A stretch of 64,000 nucleotides of DNA, taken from NCBI GenBank assembly GCA_964016885.1, contig OZ024744.1:72718329-72782328 (forward strand), given 5' to 3'. The translations under genes were made by a program, and so were the position numbers. This DNA is from Eledone cirrhosa. Its lineage: Eukaryota; Mollusca; Cephalopoda; Octopoda; Eledonidae. Of the stretch, positions 19,440 through 30,284 are shown piece after piece (positions within the stretch are counted from its first letter, which is position 1; each line of letters opens with the position of its first letter). The notes under the pieces are model-generated. The model was not told the origin of the DNA and made no database searches. It was given only the letters and a program-made list of their open reading frames with translations.

Positions 19440-20092
19440 ATAATGTATATGGGAAATGCACTTGAGTATTTAATCATCTGTCAAGTCACAACAAGGACCT
19501 CAGACAGATTATACTTTCCCTAAAATGTGCACAGTACCTAGCAAGGCTGATTTTTATATGACACCAATCTTGCATGGTGTTCCCAACCACTTTAAGAAGT
19601 CTTGAAGTTTCAGTGGTATTGACCCTAATGATATGATCACAACTAGTATAACTTTCACATTAGTCTTACCATCTCTACTTTCAGAGGACTTAGTGATTTT
19701 TTTAAACCTCTTTACTCATAATGTCCATGATATCCTGTGTATTTCTTTCAAACTACCTGTGCATTCTCATTTCCAGAAGATCTTTTTTCTTCTCTTCAAC
19801 TCTTTGGTTAAGCTCTTCATCACTGTCTACCAAATATTCTGAAAGCGTTCTCCTTTCACTCCTTATACTGGTGAGATCTGTAGCATCATTTGTTCTCTTA
19901 ATGTACACTCAGTTTATAGTTGGTTTAGGGTGTAAATATCTATACAATGTCATTAACTTTCTCGTCATTCTATCCAACTTAGCTATTTCTTCTTCAGTCC
20001 ACCTGAGAATGGACAAACTATATCTAAGCACTGCAACTGCCCAGATATTCATTGCAGTGACTAAATTTCTCACATTCAGGTTGGATTATTAA
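19440..20092 (-). pseudogene. R4/Dong-like LINE relic, second copy
   Basis: The minus frame reads LNVRNLVTAMNIWAVAVLRY, then SLSILRWTEEEIAKLDRMTR and KLMTLYRYLHPKPTIN. Further on are SERRTLSEYLVDSDEELNQR and the decayed VILVVIISLGSIPLKLQ and SALLGTVHIL blocks. This is the same protein region as the relic at 18190-18979 from a different subfamily. Stops and frameshifts show it is dead. Confidence 0.75.
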
Positions 20093-20108
20093 TTAATTTT
20101 TATTCTTT

Positions 20109-20318
20109 TTAACTCTTTAGTGTTTACATTACTCTATATATACTATTGTATTCTCACATAATTATCTCACATAATATTAAATCTATGAGATTTTGATATT
20201 ATTTATTTTGAGAACAATACCTTAACATCAGTATAAGTGGTCAGTTACGGCCAGTTTGAACAGAAAGAGGTAAGACAATTCTGGCTGGATATGGCAGGTT
20301 TGAATGCCAAAGGGTTAA
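20109..20318 (+). mobile_element. TTAA-flanked MITE, copy 1
   Basis: It is flanked by TTAA at 20109 and 20315. The terminal inverted repeats read CTCTTTAGTGTTTA and TGAATGCCAAAGGG, and the interior has TTATTTTGAGAACAATACC and TTCTGGCTGGATATGGC. TTAA target duplication is the hallmark of piggyBac-type transposition; no transposase is present. Confidence 0.75.
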
Positions 20319-20596
20319 ATATGTCTCCCTAGCCTTTTCTTTCATTTCAGCATGTAAAATGTCATCAAGTTCTAAAATCCCCATCTTCTGGTTCCCCAAT
20401 GGTTTCTTTTGATGGCAGCCTTAATCCACTGCAGGCTGCTTTTTTCCCTCTTTCACATTGAGCACAGAGGCTTTAAGTAGATCTTTACCAAAAGAGATAA
20501 AGTACTGGTGGTGAGTTTAATTCACTATGCTTTGCCATTGCCTACAAATTTGTAATCTTTTGCCAATGTGTTGCAATTATTCCTATCTAAGATGTG

Positions 20597-20765
20597 TGAA
20601 CGACAAAATTGGTTGAGCATTGGACAAAAATATTTGGTGTGTTTTTTTTTGTTTTTTTCTTCTATGATCTGAACTCAAATTCTGACAGGTTGACTTTTAC
20701 CTTTTTGAGTTAATAAAATAAGTACCAGTCTATATACTGAACACCAGTTATATGCTGGACACTGT
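20597..20765 (+). mobile_element. Degenerate Ceph SINE
   Basis: Worn forms of the SINE landmarks appear in order: GGTTGAGCATTGGACAAAAA, GAACTCAAATTCTGACAGG (box B), AATAAAATAAGTACCAGTC and ACACCAG. It is much older than its relatives. Confidence 0.55.
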
Positions 20766-21484
20766 TTATATTCACTAAATCCTTCTGCTAAAATGTTTGT
20801 CCATTTGCTTATATAATAAAATATTACTACTGTTGCCTTCAAAGTTAACTGAATAAAATCATTTATGTAAAGAAAAAGGCACACACACTTATTTTTAAGT
20901 TATACAACTACAAAATACAAGTATAATAGTTTTGTCTCTTCTCATTTCTCTGTCTGTGTGTCAGTCTTTTACTCCCTCTCTCCCTCTCTTTAATATATTT
21001 ATTCGGTCTAGCTTTACTTTATTACCCATGTCTCATAGTTCAATTGCTTGAAATGTGCTGTGGTTCAGCAATGATCATGATGATAAAAGAAGACCTTTAC
21101 TCTTGATATTGATGACGCCATCAAATATTAAATTAATGGAATGTCAATGTGGCCCAATTGATAAAACACACACACGCATACACATACACAATCTCACACA
21201 CACTCGCACACACAGAGAGGGGCACAATTCGAACATTTATAGCTTTATTTTTTGTACTTTTAGAAGAAAACAGAATCTATTTAGTTCTTTAGTTTCATTG
21301 TATTTGATAAAATCTCTGCTTATCAAACAATTTATGCAAACTAGATTTATGGGCGTCTTTTCTGTGTCACCTCTTGACAAAAATAAACCAATACTATATT
21401 CTTCTTTTGTCCTAAGACATATCTTTAATATTAATATGAAACAACAGCCCTTAGTATTAGAGCATATATGGTTGTTTTGAAAAA
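20766..21484. other. Unassigned interval
   Basis: A 141-codon plus frame at 21055-21480 has no recognisable domain, contains a CA-repeat-encoded segment and is AT-rich. I treat it as chance. Confidence 0.4.
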
Positions 21485-21890
21485 CTGTCTTTCTAATCTG
21501 TCCAAAGGGCAGAGAAACATGCTTGGAGCAGATTAGAATATCCTTGTCTAGTGTGCAGTGATTGGATGGGAAATGATAATGCCTGGTTATCTAGATTAGT
21601 AGACTGTGGCTGCAAGAAGGAGGATAATTTGGTGAGACATTGACAGATGATCTCAGTTTTCTCTAAATTAATTGCCAGCCTCATCATTTCATAAGCTGTA
21701 ATGGCTGCTGAGATGGTGGCCCATTGTGTTTCTAGAGTGTGAGCTAGTAGAACACAATCATCAACCTAATCTAGCTCATTGATCTGTTCAGATCTCAGCA
21801 TGGTATTGATCTGTTCAGATCTTCTCATGATGGAAACATCGTCATTAAATTGGAAGTTAATAATGACTCTTATCTCCATTTTCATCTTTT
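21485..21890 (-). pseudogene. LINE reverse transcriptase relic
   Basis: The minus frame includes DDCVLLAHTLETQWATISA, AITAYEMMRLAINLEKTEII and CQCLTKLSSF. The DDC-x-L-x-AHT segment corresponds to the catalytic YADD box and downstream helix of a LINE RT; the preceding codon is now a stop. An internal 29-bp piece (GATCTGTTCAGATCT) is duplicated near 21780-21830. Confidence 0.65.
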
Positions 21891-21923
21891 AATGAAGTAA
21901 TTAACTGTTTCATTATTTTGTTT

Positions 21924-22129
21924 AAAAAGGGCGATGGATTAACATGCTTTGAGGCCCAGAGTTACGGCCCATTATGTTATGATTTCAACTCTCATTGAGG
22001 TTACCTTTGCCTTTTATCCTTATGAAGTCGATAAAATAAAGCACCAGTAATTCACTGGGGTTGATTTAATCGACTTTCCTCTCCCCTTCAAATTACTGGC
22101 TTTGTGCCTAAAGTAGAAATAATTATTTT
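21924..22129 (+). mobile_element. Ceph SINE, head partly deleted
   Basis: The GGCGATGGATTAACATGCTT start lacks the box-A segment. It continues with GAGTTACGGCCCATTATG, TTATGAAGTCGATAAAATAA, CACTGGGGTTGATTTAATCG and GCCTAAAGTAGAAATAATTA. Confidence 0.82.
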
Positions 22130-22500
22130 GTCTAATGTTCAGAATTTAATGTAACTTAAAATTATTTGCATAAAATTATTTTGGAAGGTTTTAATTAAGA
22201 TCTTCCATGTTCAAATCTGAACATTTACATTTCTGAGGTAAATGGGAAGTATTTTGAACAAATTTGAAATTTATTTGTTATTTTTTAAAATAAATGACTT
22301 GGAAGCCTTGAACAATATGTTTGATTTAACACTAGATTTTATTTTATTAATTTTAAAATTGAATTTTTAACAAATTTTATCCTTCTCAAGCTAAAAGATG
22401 TTGAAGTAAGCATACAGGAAAATTACATAACACATGTTATAGGTAGAAAGTTCACTAAACATATGAAAATTCAGTTTTAAAATATACATTGTTCAAGACT
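22130..22500. other. AT-rich interval
   Basis: No element or gene is recognised; the stretch is strongly AT-rich. Confidence 0.4.
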
Positions 22501-22525
22501 TCTAAGTTTATATATATATATATAT

Positions 22526-22929
22526 ATCATCATCATCATGATTGTTTGATGTCTATCTTCCACACTAGCATGGGTTAGATGGGTTTGTCCCACTTGAGGC
22601 AAAATTGGCTCGTATAGATCTGTTTCTGGCAGGTTTTCTACGGCTGGATGCCCTTTCTAACACCAACCACATTTACAGTGTGGACTGGGAGCCTTTTTAC
22701 CGTGTCTCCTAGACGACCACTTTACAGCATGAACTGGATGTTCTATGGTTCAAATATAACTTTAGAGAAAGGGTGGTGTGGGCGGAAGTGGGAGGATGGA
22801 GTAGGAGTGTGGAGTGTATATTGGGTTAAGAGGTTCCTACTGACTGTAGGTTTAAGTTCATACATGAGAAGGCGGGTCTGCTGTATTACTGCATAGCACC
22901 AAAGATCTTGATCTAGTGACAGTGTCTTG

Positions 22930-22932
<3 letters not shown>
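22526..22932 (-). mobile_element. RTE-clade LINE 3' UTR, subfamily B
   Basis: The minus strand ends in (ATGATG)n at 22526, preceded by CTAACCCATGCTAGTGTGG. It includes AGAAAGGGCATCCAGCC, CACTGTAAATGTGGTTGG and, at the 5' side, ACAGTCAGTAGGAACC. It covers essentially only the untranslated tail. (AT)n borders both ends. Confidence 0.85.
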
Positions 22933-22939
<7 letters not shown>

Positions 22940-22966
<27 letters not shown>

Positions 22967-23971
22967 GTGTGTGTGTATAAAATAGTTTCAAATTCATTCA
23001 AGTTTTAATTTAAATAAACTGTCAACATAACCTGCATTGTTTTGAAAGAGTAGAGACTGTATAGCGTGGAGAGATTCCATTAGTCATGCTGTGGACAAAA
23101 CAACTTCTGTAGTTTTGGTGCCATGATTAAATGCGTTTGGTTCAGATAGAAGGGTGACTGATGAATTAACCAAGACAGTGTAGAATAGAGAGGAATTGTT
23201 AGTGTTGCTGAGGAGATCGTAGCCATTCTAGAACTGGTCCCACAATAAAATACACTCAGTGCACATTGTATAACTGTTGGTGTTAGGAGGGTAATTGGTG
23301 TAGAAAACCATGCTAAAATGTAGACTGTATGAGTGCAACACTCTCTCTGACTTGTCTGGGAAGGCAGTAACCCTGAATAAGAACTTACTCAAAATATAAC
23401 AATATGTCCAACCCATGCTAGCATGGAAAGTGTACATAAAATCATAATGATGATTCTAATCCCTTAAAAACAAAGAGGTTTTCGAGAACTAGAATAATTC
23501 AAGATTGAAATAACCAAACTGACTGATGATGGAAATTACATATCTATTGCTTTCTAAGCAGCTGTATTAGCTATTATACTTCACTTCATTTTTATTCTTT
23601 TCCTTCTCAAATGATATATGTCTTGCTAACTGTGATTTTAATCACTACAGCATCTTACCTGCTTCACAGATAATTCATCAGCCACCTGGTGCTAAAGAGT
23701 CGGGCCTTTTCTACTTATGTAAAACATTGAAAATTATCAGCCCTTCATTGGATGATTTGGGGGGCTTTATATTTATTCTATTTTATTATTATTATTTTTT
23801 TTTTTCAAAAAAAGTGAGCCCAAGAATATGAATAAATTATGAATTAACTCTTTATTTCCCTTTACAGGCCTGTAAGGTCCAACAACAGGGCTAAAGCAGC
23901 TTGCTAAGAAACAATTGTTTCAACTTTAAGAACATTTTAGTAAACTTTTCAGCTGTACAGATGCATTTCTA
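22940..23971. other. Unassigned interval
   Basis: An (AT)n/(GT)n patch at 22928-22978 is followed by unique-looking AT-rich DNA. No gene is recognised. Confidence 0.4.
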
Positions 23972-24184
23972 TTTAGCCCATTAGAATTTACATTACTCTA
24001 TATTTACTATTGTATTTTCATGGTAAAGAATTATCTCACTTAATATCGAATCTATGAGGTTTTGATATTTATTTTGAGAACAATACCTTAACATCAGTAT
24101 GAGTGGCTAGTTACAGCTAATTTGAACAGAAAGCGGTGAGAGAATTCTGGCTGGATATGGCTGGTTTAAATGCTAAAGGGTTGA
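23972..24184 (+). mobile_element. TTAA-type MITE, copy 2 (ends mutated)
   Basis: Its interior matches copy 1 (TTACATTACTCTATATTTAC, TTATTTTGAGAACAATACC, TCTGGCTGGATATGGCTGG) and its right end is AAATGCTAAAGGG. The outer tetranucleotides are now altered. Confidence 0.75.
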
Positions 24185-24554
24185 ACCTTATGGCTTATTT
24201 TTCTTTACAAGTTTGTAATGTCCAACACAGGCTAAAGCAGTTTGCTAACAAACAATTTTAATGTTTCAACTTCAACAAAATTTTGGTAAAGTTTTTAACT
24301 ATAAAGATACATTTCTGTTTAAGATGCTGTAAAAATAATGTTGTTTTCTTGAGAATATAATTGTCATCTTCATCATATAATATAATATAACACAGTTTGA
24401 GATGTTAATGAAAGTATGTAGAAAACAACAAATACATATATATATATAGTGAAATAAAGCAAAATACAAACAGTATCAAAACAATCTTCATCATCATTTA
24501 ACATACACTTTCTATGCTAACAAAAAAGAAATCAAAGTCTTATATGGTAAACCT

Positions 24555-24586
24555 TGCGCCCCCCCCCCCCCCCCAAAAAAAAAAAT
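24555..24586. repeat. Poly-C then poly-A tract
   Basis: About 18 consecutive C are followed directly by about 11 A. This is an unusual homopolymer pair in AT-rich DNA and is also prone to sequencing error. Confidence 0.9.
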
Positions 24587-24662
24587 AATTAGTTAATTAT
24601 CTGGTAAGTAGGACATAAAGCAATTGTAATACTTTTCCACATTTGAACAGATATGCATAAGT

Positions 24663-24890
24663 TTAACCCTTTAGTATTTATATTACTCTATATATACTAT
24701 TATATCTTCGCAGTAAAGGCTTTACCTCACATAATTATCTCATATAATATCGAACTATGACATTTTGATATTATTTATTTTGAGAACAATACCTTAACAT
24801 CAGTATGAGCAGCTGGTTACAGCCTGTTTGAACAGAAAGATGTGAAAGAATTCTGGCTGGATACAACCGGTTTAAATTCTAAAGGGTTAA
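24663..24890 (+). mobile_element. TTAA-flanked MITE, copy 3
   Basis: TTAA lies at both ends (24663 and 24887), with terminal repeats CCCTTTAGTATTTA and TAAATTCTAAAGGG. The interior matches the other copies (CTCATATAATATCGAACTA, AACATCAGTATGAGCAGC). Confidence 0.82.
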
Positions 24891-25335
24891 CTGAGAAGCT
24901 TTAACAACCAGTAATTGACTTGCATCACCCTGTTATGGGCAATTTCTTCAGGTCACTTCTTTTCATATCTGGTTAATGGGATATTTTCTTCACTGCTTTG
25001 TTTTACATCTAAATTAGTTATTTCTGAGAAGCTTACTAGCCATCTTTCTCTGGAACTCTAATTGACTTGCTTTTCTCTGCCTGTTCTAATTTAAGTGACC
25101 TTTACTCTCATTATAGACCAATTAACCTTTTCATTATCATATTTTTAAAGGAAGACATTGCCGGGGATTTCAAATAATTTTGAAAATAATGAAGAATTTG
25201 GAGAAATTTAGTAGTATAACTGTTTTATCAATAAGCAGGTGTTTGGAACATAACTTAACAAAAATTCTTACAAAAAATTATGATGGGAGGTTTTCAGATA
25301 AGTAAATATAAACACTTTAAAACACTGGTAAATAT
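24891..25335. other. Unassigned interval
   Basis: No gene or element is recognised before the (ATC)n start of the next LINE tail. Confidence 0.4.
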
Positions 25336-25797
25336 ATCATCATCATCATCATCATCGTTTAACGTCCATCTTCCACGCTTGCATGGGTTTGGACGGGAGT
25401 TTTCCCACTTGAGGCAAGAGTGGTTGTCTTGCTCGCATAGGACTGTCTGGCGGGTTTTCTACTGCTGGATGCCCTTCCTAACACCAACCACGTTTACAGT
25501 GTGGACTGGGAGGTTTTTACCGTGTTACCTACACGGCCACATTACAGTGTAGACTGTGTTGTTTTGTCGTGACACCTACACGACCTCATTTGTTTCGGAC
25601 TGGATGTTGTGGTACCAACATAACTTTACATCGAAAGGGGTGGTGTGGATGGGGTGGGGGTAGTGGGACGGAGGTGTATTATGTTAGAGGTGTCTACTGA
25701 CTGTAGTAGGTTTCACTTTGTACTTAGGTAAGGCAGGTCTTCTGTATTACTGTGTAGCCCCAAAGATCTCGGTCCAGTGACATTGTCTTGCAGAGGT
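25336..25797 (-). mobile_element. RTE-clade LINE 3' UTR, subfamily B
   Basis: A well-preserved tail ends on the minus strand at a (GAT)n run (25336). It contains AACGATGATG, CCATGCAAGCGTGGAAGATG, TTAGGAAGGGCATCCAGCAG and CACTGTAAACGTGGTTGG. The 5' limit is ATGTCACTGGACCGAGATCT, just inside the end of the coding region. Confidence 0.88.
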
Positions 25798-25818
25798 GTT
25801 ATATATAAAGGTGCTGCT

Positions 25819-26009
25819 GGGGCAAAGGATGATAGATAAGACAACAAAATAATAGGGGTTTTTACCCAATATATTTCATCATGATATTTTGAGGTTAGAA
25901 CTTTCTTTTCAAAGAAAGTTCTAACCTTGAAATATCACAATTAAATATATTATGTAAAAAAAACAAAAAAAAAACATTATTTTATTTTGGTTTATCATCC
26001 TTTAACCCA
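25819..26009. repeat. Hairpin-forming inverted repeat
   Basis: The arms fold around 25908-25911 (GGTTAGAACTTTCTT against AAGAAAGTTCTAACC). With a few bulges the pairing extends outward to GGCAAAGGATGATA and TATCATCCTTTAACC. The outer regions are AT-rich. It is MITE-like and has no coding potential. Confidence 0.8.
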
Positions 26010-26309
26010 ACATATATATATATTTCTATCACATTGTACAAGCTTTCTGAAGTTCTCATCAATTATTTATAAAATGTTTTCTCAATTGATTAGTATAATA
26101 AATAATTATATAAACCAATTAAAGATTTATCATGGAAGGTACAGTCACAGGATATCTCAGGATCAGTTCTCAGTAAACATTTCTCTTTCAGAAATTATGA
26201 TGTTATCAGAGAAGAATAACCCCTTAAATGCGATGAGATATGTTGTAATTTGTACTTAAGGTGTTAACTGCTAAAATGTTTATTATAAATGACATATATA
26301 TATATATAG

Positions 26310-27362
26310 TGGTAGAACACTGGAAGGTAATATCCTTAGTGGTAGAGCACTCAGTCCATGGGACGAGTTAGGTAGAAGTGGTTACACAACAGTTAGTTCA
26401 CCATACGAGAACAATTGTTTCACCTTAGCGGATCCTCAGCTCGTAATGTACATGGTTATACAAAACAGGAAGGACAACCATACGAATGCGCATGCGCAGA
26501 AACGATCACTTCACACAGGCAATACTAAATTGCGTGCGAGAGATGTAAGGGAGATAACTGCGAAAGTCCAAAAGTTAGGATGTTGTTGTAATTCAATCCG
26601 GAGTTTTGTAGTTATGTAAGAGGTGTTTCCAGACGTGTGGACAATGTGTGAAGAATCCATTTCTCGTGTTTAGGCAATCACTATTGCGTAATCTCTTTAA
26701 AATATTTATTCGTTCATCAATACATAGTCCACACGACGGATTGCCCCTTGCGTATGGCTTGGACTTAGTGATGGCTTTCCATTGAATGGAGTAGTTTATA
26801 CTTGAGTCCTTGAGGAACCGTATGTGGATCACGAGTTTCATGGATGAACGTCTGTCTGGGTAACTAAAGGTCGACTGGTGGTTCAGGAAACGTTCCTTAA
26901 ATCGGCCCTCAGCCATACCCACATAGGATTTGACCTCCTGTGGTTGATTTGGTCGATTGGAAGTGACCACAACTTCATAAACTACAGCAGTTGTGTTGCA
27001 TTGCTGTTGAAGCGGACAATCTTCGGGCATACAGCAAGAGAACCCTAAACATGAGAAATTAATTCTTCACACGTCCACACATCTGGAAACACCTGTTACA
27101 TAACTACAAAGCTCCGGATTGAATTACAACAACATCCTAATTTTCTTATCAACTAGAAACTTTCGGACTTTCACAGTTATCTCCCTTACACCTCTCGCAC
27201 GCAATTTAGTATTGCCTGTGTGAAGTGACTGTTTCTGCGCATGCGCGTTCGTACGGTTGTCCTTCCTGTTCCGTATAACCATGTCCATTACAAGCTGAGG
27301 ATCCGCTAAGGTGAAACAATTGTTCTCGGTATGGTGAACTAACTGTTGTGTAACCACTTCTC
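26310..27362. mobile_element. Penelope-like element, head-to-head partial copies
   Basis: The minus-strand copy runs from about 27030 to 26310: the GIY-YIG region, then 3' flanking sequence with GGATCCGCTAAGGTGAAAC. A shorter plus-strand copy runs 27055-27362 and repeats the last 20 codons plus the same 3' region, ending GTTGTGTAACCACTTC. The two 3' regions thus form inverted terminal repeats of roughly 300 bp. No reverse transcriptase remains. Penelope elements are known for tandem and inverted partial copies. Confidence 0.8.
26593..27030 (-). CDS. GIY-YIG endonuclease domain of a Penelope-like element
   Basis: The 145-codon open frame carries the N-terminal part of a GIY-YIG fold: VVYEVVVTSN (the GIY position), SYVGMAEGRFKERFLNHQ (YIG, then the R-x-x-x-H helix), TFSYPDRRSSMKLVIHIRFL and WKAITKSKPYARGNPSCGLC, followed by ERINILKRLR. 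This matches the C-terminal endonuclease of Penelope-like retroelements, including the CGLC-x-x-E(K/R)-x-x-IL ending. It ends HLLHNYKTPD then TGA. The reverse transcriptase that should precede it is missing. The chosen start is simply the first in-frame ATG; the C-x-x-x-x-x-C segment before VVYE is native domain. It is a domain remnant, not a working element. Confidence 0.85.
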   Translation of the reverse strand: MPEDCPLQQQCNTTAVVYEVVVTSNRPNQPQEVKSYVGMAEGRFKERFLNHQSTFSYPDRRSSMKLVIHIRFLKDSSINYSIQWKAITKSKPYARGNPSCGLCIDERINILKRLRNSDCLNTRNGFFTHCPHVWKHLLHNYKTPD

Positions 27363-27375
27363 TCTCTCTCTCTCT

Positions 27376-27713
27376 CATTTCATCATTTCATTTTACGTCC
27401 GCTTTTTTCCCTGCTTGCTAGGGTTGGACGGGAACTGATTCTAGCTTGATTTCTACAGCTGGATGCCCTTCCTAACAACAACCTCATTTACTGTGAGTGC
27501 TGGGTGCTTTTTTGCCGTGGCACCTCCACGACCACTTTACAGTGAAATGATATGGACCCCAGTCCCTATCATCTCATTTCAACAGCTGAGTAAACTGGAG
27601 CAATGTGAAATAAAGTGTCTTGCTCAAGGAAACAACACATCACCCGGTCTGAGAATTGAACTCACAACCTTTCGATTGCAAGGCCAATGTTCTAACCACT
27701 AAGCCATGTGCCT

Positions 27714-27716
<3 letters not shown>
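27376..27716 (-). mobile_element. tRNA-SINE with RTE-type 3' end
   Basis: On the minus strand it starts GGAGGCACATGGCTTAGTGG (box A) and has AAGGTTGTGAGTTCAATTCT (box B). The body GAGCAAGACACTTTATTTCA and GCTGAGTAAACTGG reversed order follow. The 3' half contains GAGGTGCCACGGCAAAAAAG, GTTAGGAAGGGCATCCAGCT and AAAAGCGGACGTAAAATGA. That 3' half is the same as the RTE LINE tail. Confidence 0.9.

Positions 27717-27759
<43 letters not shown>
27717..27759. repeat. (AT)n microsatellite
   Basis: A pure AT tract of about 40 bases separates the SINE from the next LINE piece; both elements end in it. Confidence 0.95.
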
Positions 27760-27762
<3 letters not shown>

Positions 27763-28155
27763 ATCATCATCATTTTACTCCCGCTTTTCCCTGCTTGCAA
27801 GGGTGGGACAGGTCCTATTCAGCACAGCATCTCTCCACTTGTCACGGTCCTTCGTCATCTCCTCCGTGAGTTTCAGCGATCTGAGGTCTACTCTCACACC
27901 TCCGCCCATGTTTTTCGTGGTCTTCCTCTGCTGCGTCTTCCTTCTACTGCGTCTTCCTTCTACTGCGTCTTCCTTCTACTGCGTTTTCCTTCTACTGGGA
28001 TTTCTTGCCACTTCTTTACCCAGCTGTCATCCTCCATGCACATCACATGTTCATACCATCTCAGTCTTCTCTCCCGCACACCACAACTTATCCTTCTTAT
28101 ATACACTTTCTCTCTGAACTCGTGTATGCTTGGTCGATCACGCACATTGACAGTC
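27760..28155 (-). mobile_element. RTE-like LINE 3' part, subfamily C
   Basis: On the minus strand the frame reads NVRDRPSIHEFREKVYIRRI, then RERRLRWYEHVMCMEDDSW, the same C-terminal block as in the intact RTE (RERRLRWYGHVMRM). It is followed by a non-coding tail ending CTTGCAAGCAGGGAAAAGCG, GGAGTAAAATGATGATGATG. Inside is a 16-bp unit (CTGCGTCTTCCTTCTA) in about four tandem copies at 27930-27995. This tail end is the closest LINE match to the tRNA-SINE tail. Confidence 0.8.
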
Positions 28156-28235
28156 GCATATATGTGTGTATATGTGTGTGTGTATATATATATGTGTGTG
28201 TATATATATATGTGTGTATATATATATATAGTGTA
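28156..28235. repeat. TG/AT microsatellite
   Basis: Alternating GTGTGT and ATATAT tracts follow the LINE piece. Confidence 0.9.
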
Positions 28236-28320
28236 GGTAGTACGGTGAAATACCTGTGTTGGTACCAAATCAAGCACTCTATGCGCAGGCAGAGTGTATA
28301 TAATAGAAAAAAACGAAGAA

Positions 28321-28519
28321 ATTTCGTTTACATAGGAAAAATATTTATTGCATATCGACCTGTTACGCACATTTCATAGAGGATTGGCTCAAGGTGACCC
28401 ATAGGAGTTATGGACCTGACTCCAGCATTAATCTGCTCCTCAGACTGGTGATGCGACTAAATATAAACACGCATAACAGGTCGATACACAATAAATATGT
28501 TTCATATGTAAATGAAACT
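28321..28519. repeat. Inverted repeat element with about 48-bp arms
   Basis: Arms at 28321-28368 and 28471-28519 share CATATCGACCTGTTACGC against GCATAACAGGTCGATAC, and TTTCGTTTACATAGG against ATGTAAATGAAAC. The 100-base interior contains CTGACTCCAGCATTAATCTG. It is MITE-like with no coding frame. Confidence 0.75.
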
Positions 28520-28551
28520 TACACTCAGCTTATACTATAAAGGGGTCATTA

Positions 28552-28628
28552 TGGTGCTACAATAAAAGGCACCCAGTTCAGACTGTAAAGTGGTTGGTGT
28601 TAGGTAGGGCATCCAACCATAGAAGCCA
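28552..28628 (+). mobile_element. RTE/SINE tail fragment
   Basis: It matches the shared 3' module (AAAGGCACCCAGTTCAGACT, GTTGGTGTTAGGTAGGGCAT, CCATAGAAG) and then stops abruptly at the start of the older LINE relic. Confidence 0.65.
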
Positions 28629-30110
28629 TTTTCTTCACCATCACCTTCCATTCCACCATCTTCTTCCACTCTACCACTCCCTCTTCACTGCATCATCTTT
28701 TTAGTCACCATTAACTTCCTCTCCACCATCTTTCTATCCACCATCACCTTCTTTTCTATGTGGAACTTTCCAAAGGAAAGCTTCTGTCATCAGTAGTTTT
28801 AGACTCTTTCACAATGGTTCTCAGACTGACAGACAGCCAAACAAAGGAAAACTAACTGCCCTTTCTGGCCAAAGGAAAGCATCAGTGCAATCTTCACACT
28901 GTATTCAGCTGGTACCAGCAGGACAACTGCTGATCAACATAATGAACCACTAAGCACCAGGCTTTCTTCATGAAGAATAATTTCAGTGTACTGTATGCAT
29001 TTCAGACAGGCTTACCTGAAAATGTTACTATGCTTGTAGAGTTTAATTTGAACTGATCTGCTAGTGAACAGGCTGAAAAAAGTCTTCTGAAATAAGCTTT
29101 TCAGTTTATTCTTGTCAATACCCAGTGACTCCTTGGCAATTTCAGCATTCTTGCTCATAATTAACTTTCTATAGAATGAAACAGTTGACATACTACTGGT
29201 CATTTTGCCCAACTTGTAGAGAACTTTGATTATCTGACAAAATTACAGATACAGTGCCACAGACGAGATAACTTATCCTAATATGTATACATTCCAGTTC
29301 CATGGACAAGATAACTCTTCCTAACATGTTTGAACTCCTTTCCAACAGTTCAAAACTTCAAAGCTAGATGGGGTGACGTTTGTCAATCAAAATAGTCATT
29401 TTCCTGGGGGAAAAAACCCCCCCAACACATGGCAGTCAACAATATACATGGCAGTCAACAGATTAAACCTGAGGAATGCATTCATTTCACAAGAATCAAG
29501 CTGGGTCAAGGCATGATGGTCAGCCAGTTATAAATGATGGATGTATGCATTCACTAGCTTTCAGAGTTAACTTCATCTCAGCCAATGTTTCAATGGTTGA
29601 AACTAGCCAAATTGCTCATAACCTCATCCCAGTTCCTACCCACTTATAGTTCTGGCTTAAACAAGATCTCAAGCATCTTGACAAGACCTTCTCCTGAGTG
29701 GTTACTGACACTGACCGGCGTGGACATATCTCTCCAGGAGCCAAGCTGCAAGCCCACAGACTCGACCTGTTTAACATGTTTTCTTATATTACTCCAATGT
29801 CATGCTGACCACCTTAATTTCTCTGGTACCCAACACTATCATGGAGATGTCTTCCACATAAGTCAACACAACCATGAGCTTTTAAAACAAAGGCTTGAAA
29901 GCCAAAACATAAAGAAGTGATTAGAGAATATACAATTGATAAACTGACTGTGAAATTGAAAATTGCACTGTTAGGTGGCTATTAATTTTAACCACCTGTC
30001 AGATGCTGCTGTAAACTGAAGTGATCCAGATTCTGAAAACTGAACTTAAACCAACTTAATTGATGACTGCCACCATGTTCAACTAATTTGAATTGATCTG
30101 AATGAATCCA
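28629..30110 (-). pseudogene. Old L1/Tx1-like LINE relic, 3' part
   Basis: Segments align in order and orientation with the element at 37546-42630. GACAGCCAAACAAAGGAAAA through CAGGACAACTGCTGATCAAC matches about 38020-38150. GGCATGATGGTCAGCCAGTT matches 38788-38810. GAGCCAAGCTGCAAGCCCAC and CAACACTATCATGGAGATGT match 39030-39140. GTGATCCAGATTCTGAAAAC matches about 39350. It is heavily diverged and not open. The endonuclease part of what may be the same insertion is at 33370-33600. Confidence 0.65.
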
Positions 30111-30175
30111 CACTGATGTCAGATTTATTATGTATGCTTTCTAACATGTATTATTTGAAGGGGAGTTTGTCAGTG

Positions 30176-30245
30176 ATGTAGCTAGAGTATGTGCCACCCG
30201 GGGCAGCCCTTTAGTTTGCCATCATTGGGCCCCCACAAAAATTAC
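30176..30245 (+). repeat. Fragment of a dispersed GC-richer repeat
   Basis: GATGTAGCTAGAGTATGTGC and CACCCGGGGCAGCCC followed by GGGCCCCCACAAAA correspond to the minus strand of 32815-32935 (TAGCATATCTAGAGGGCGGC). The family is unknown to me. Confidence 0.45.
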
Positions 30246-30284
30246 ATATTTCTCAGTCATCTCAATCTTAAAGTTATATATATA

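Noticed and set aside
21055..21480. 141-codon plus frame
   Set aside because: No recognisable motif, includes CA-repeat residues, AT-rich, and no splice context.
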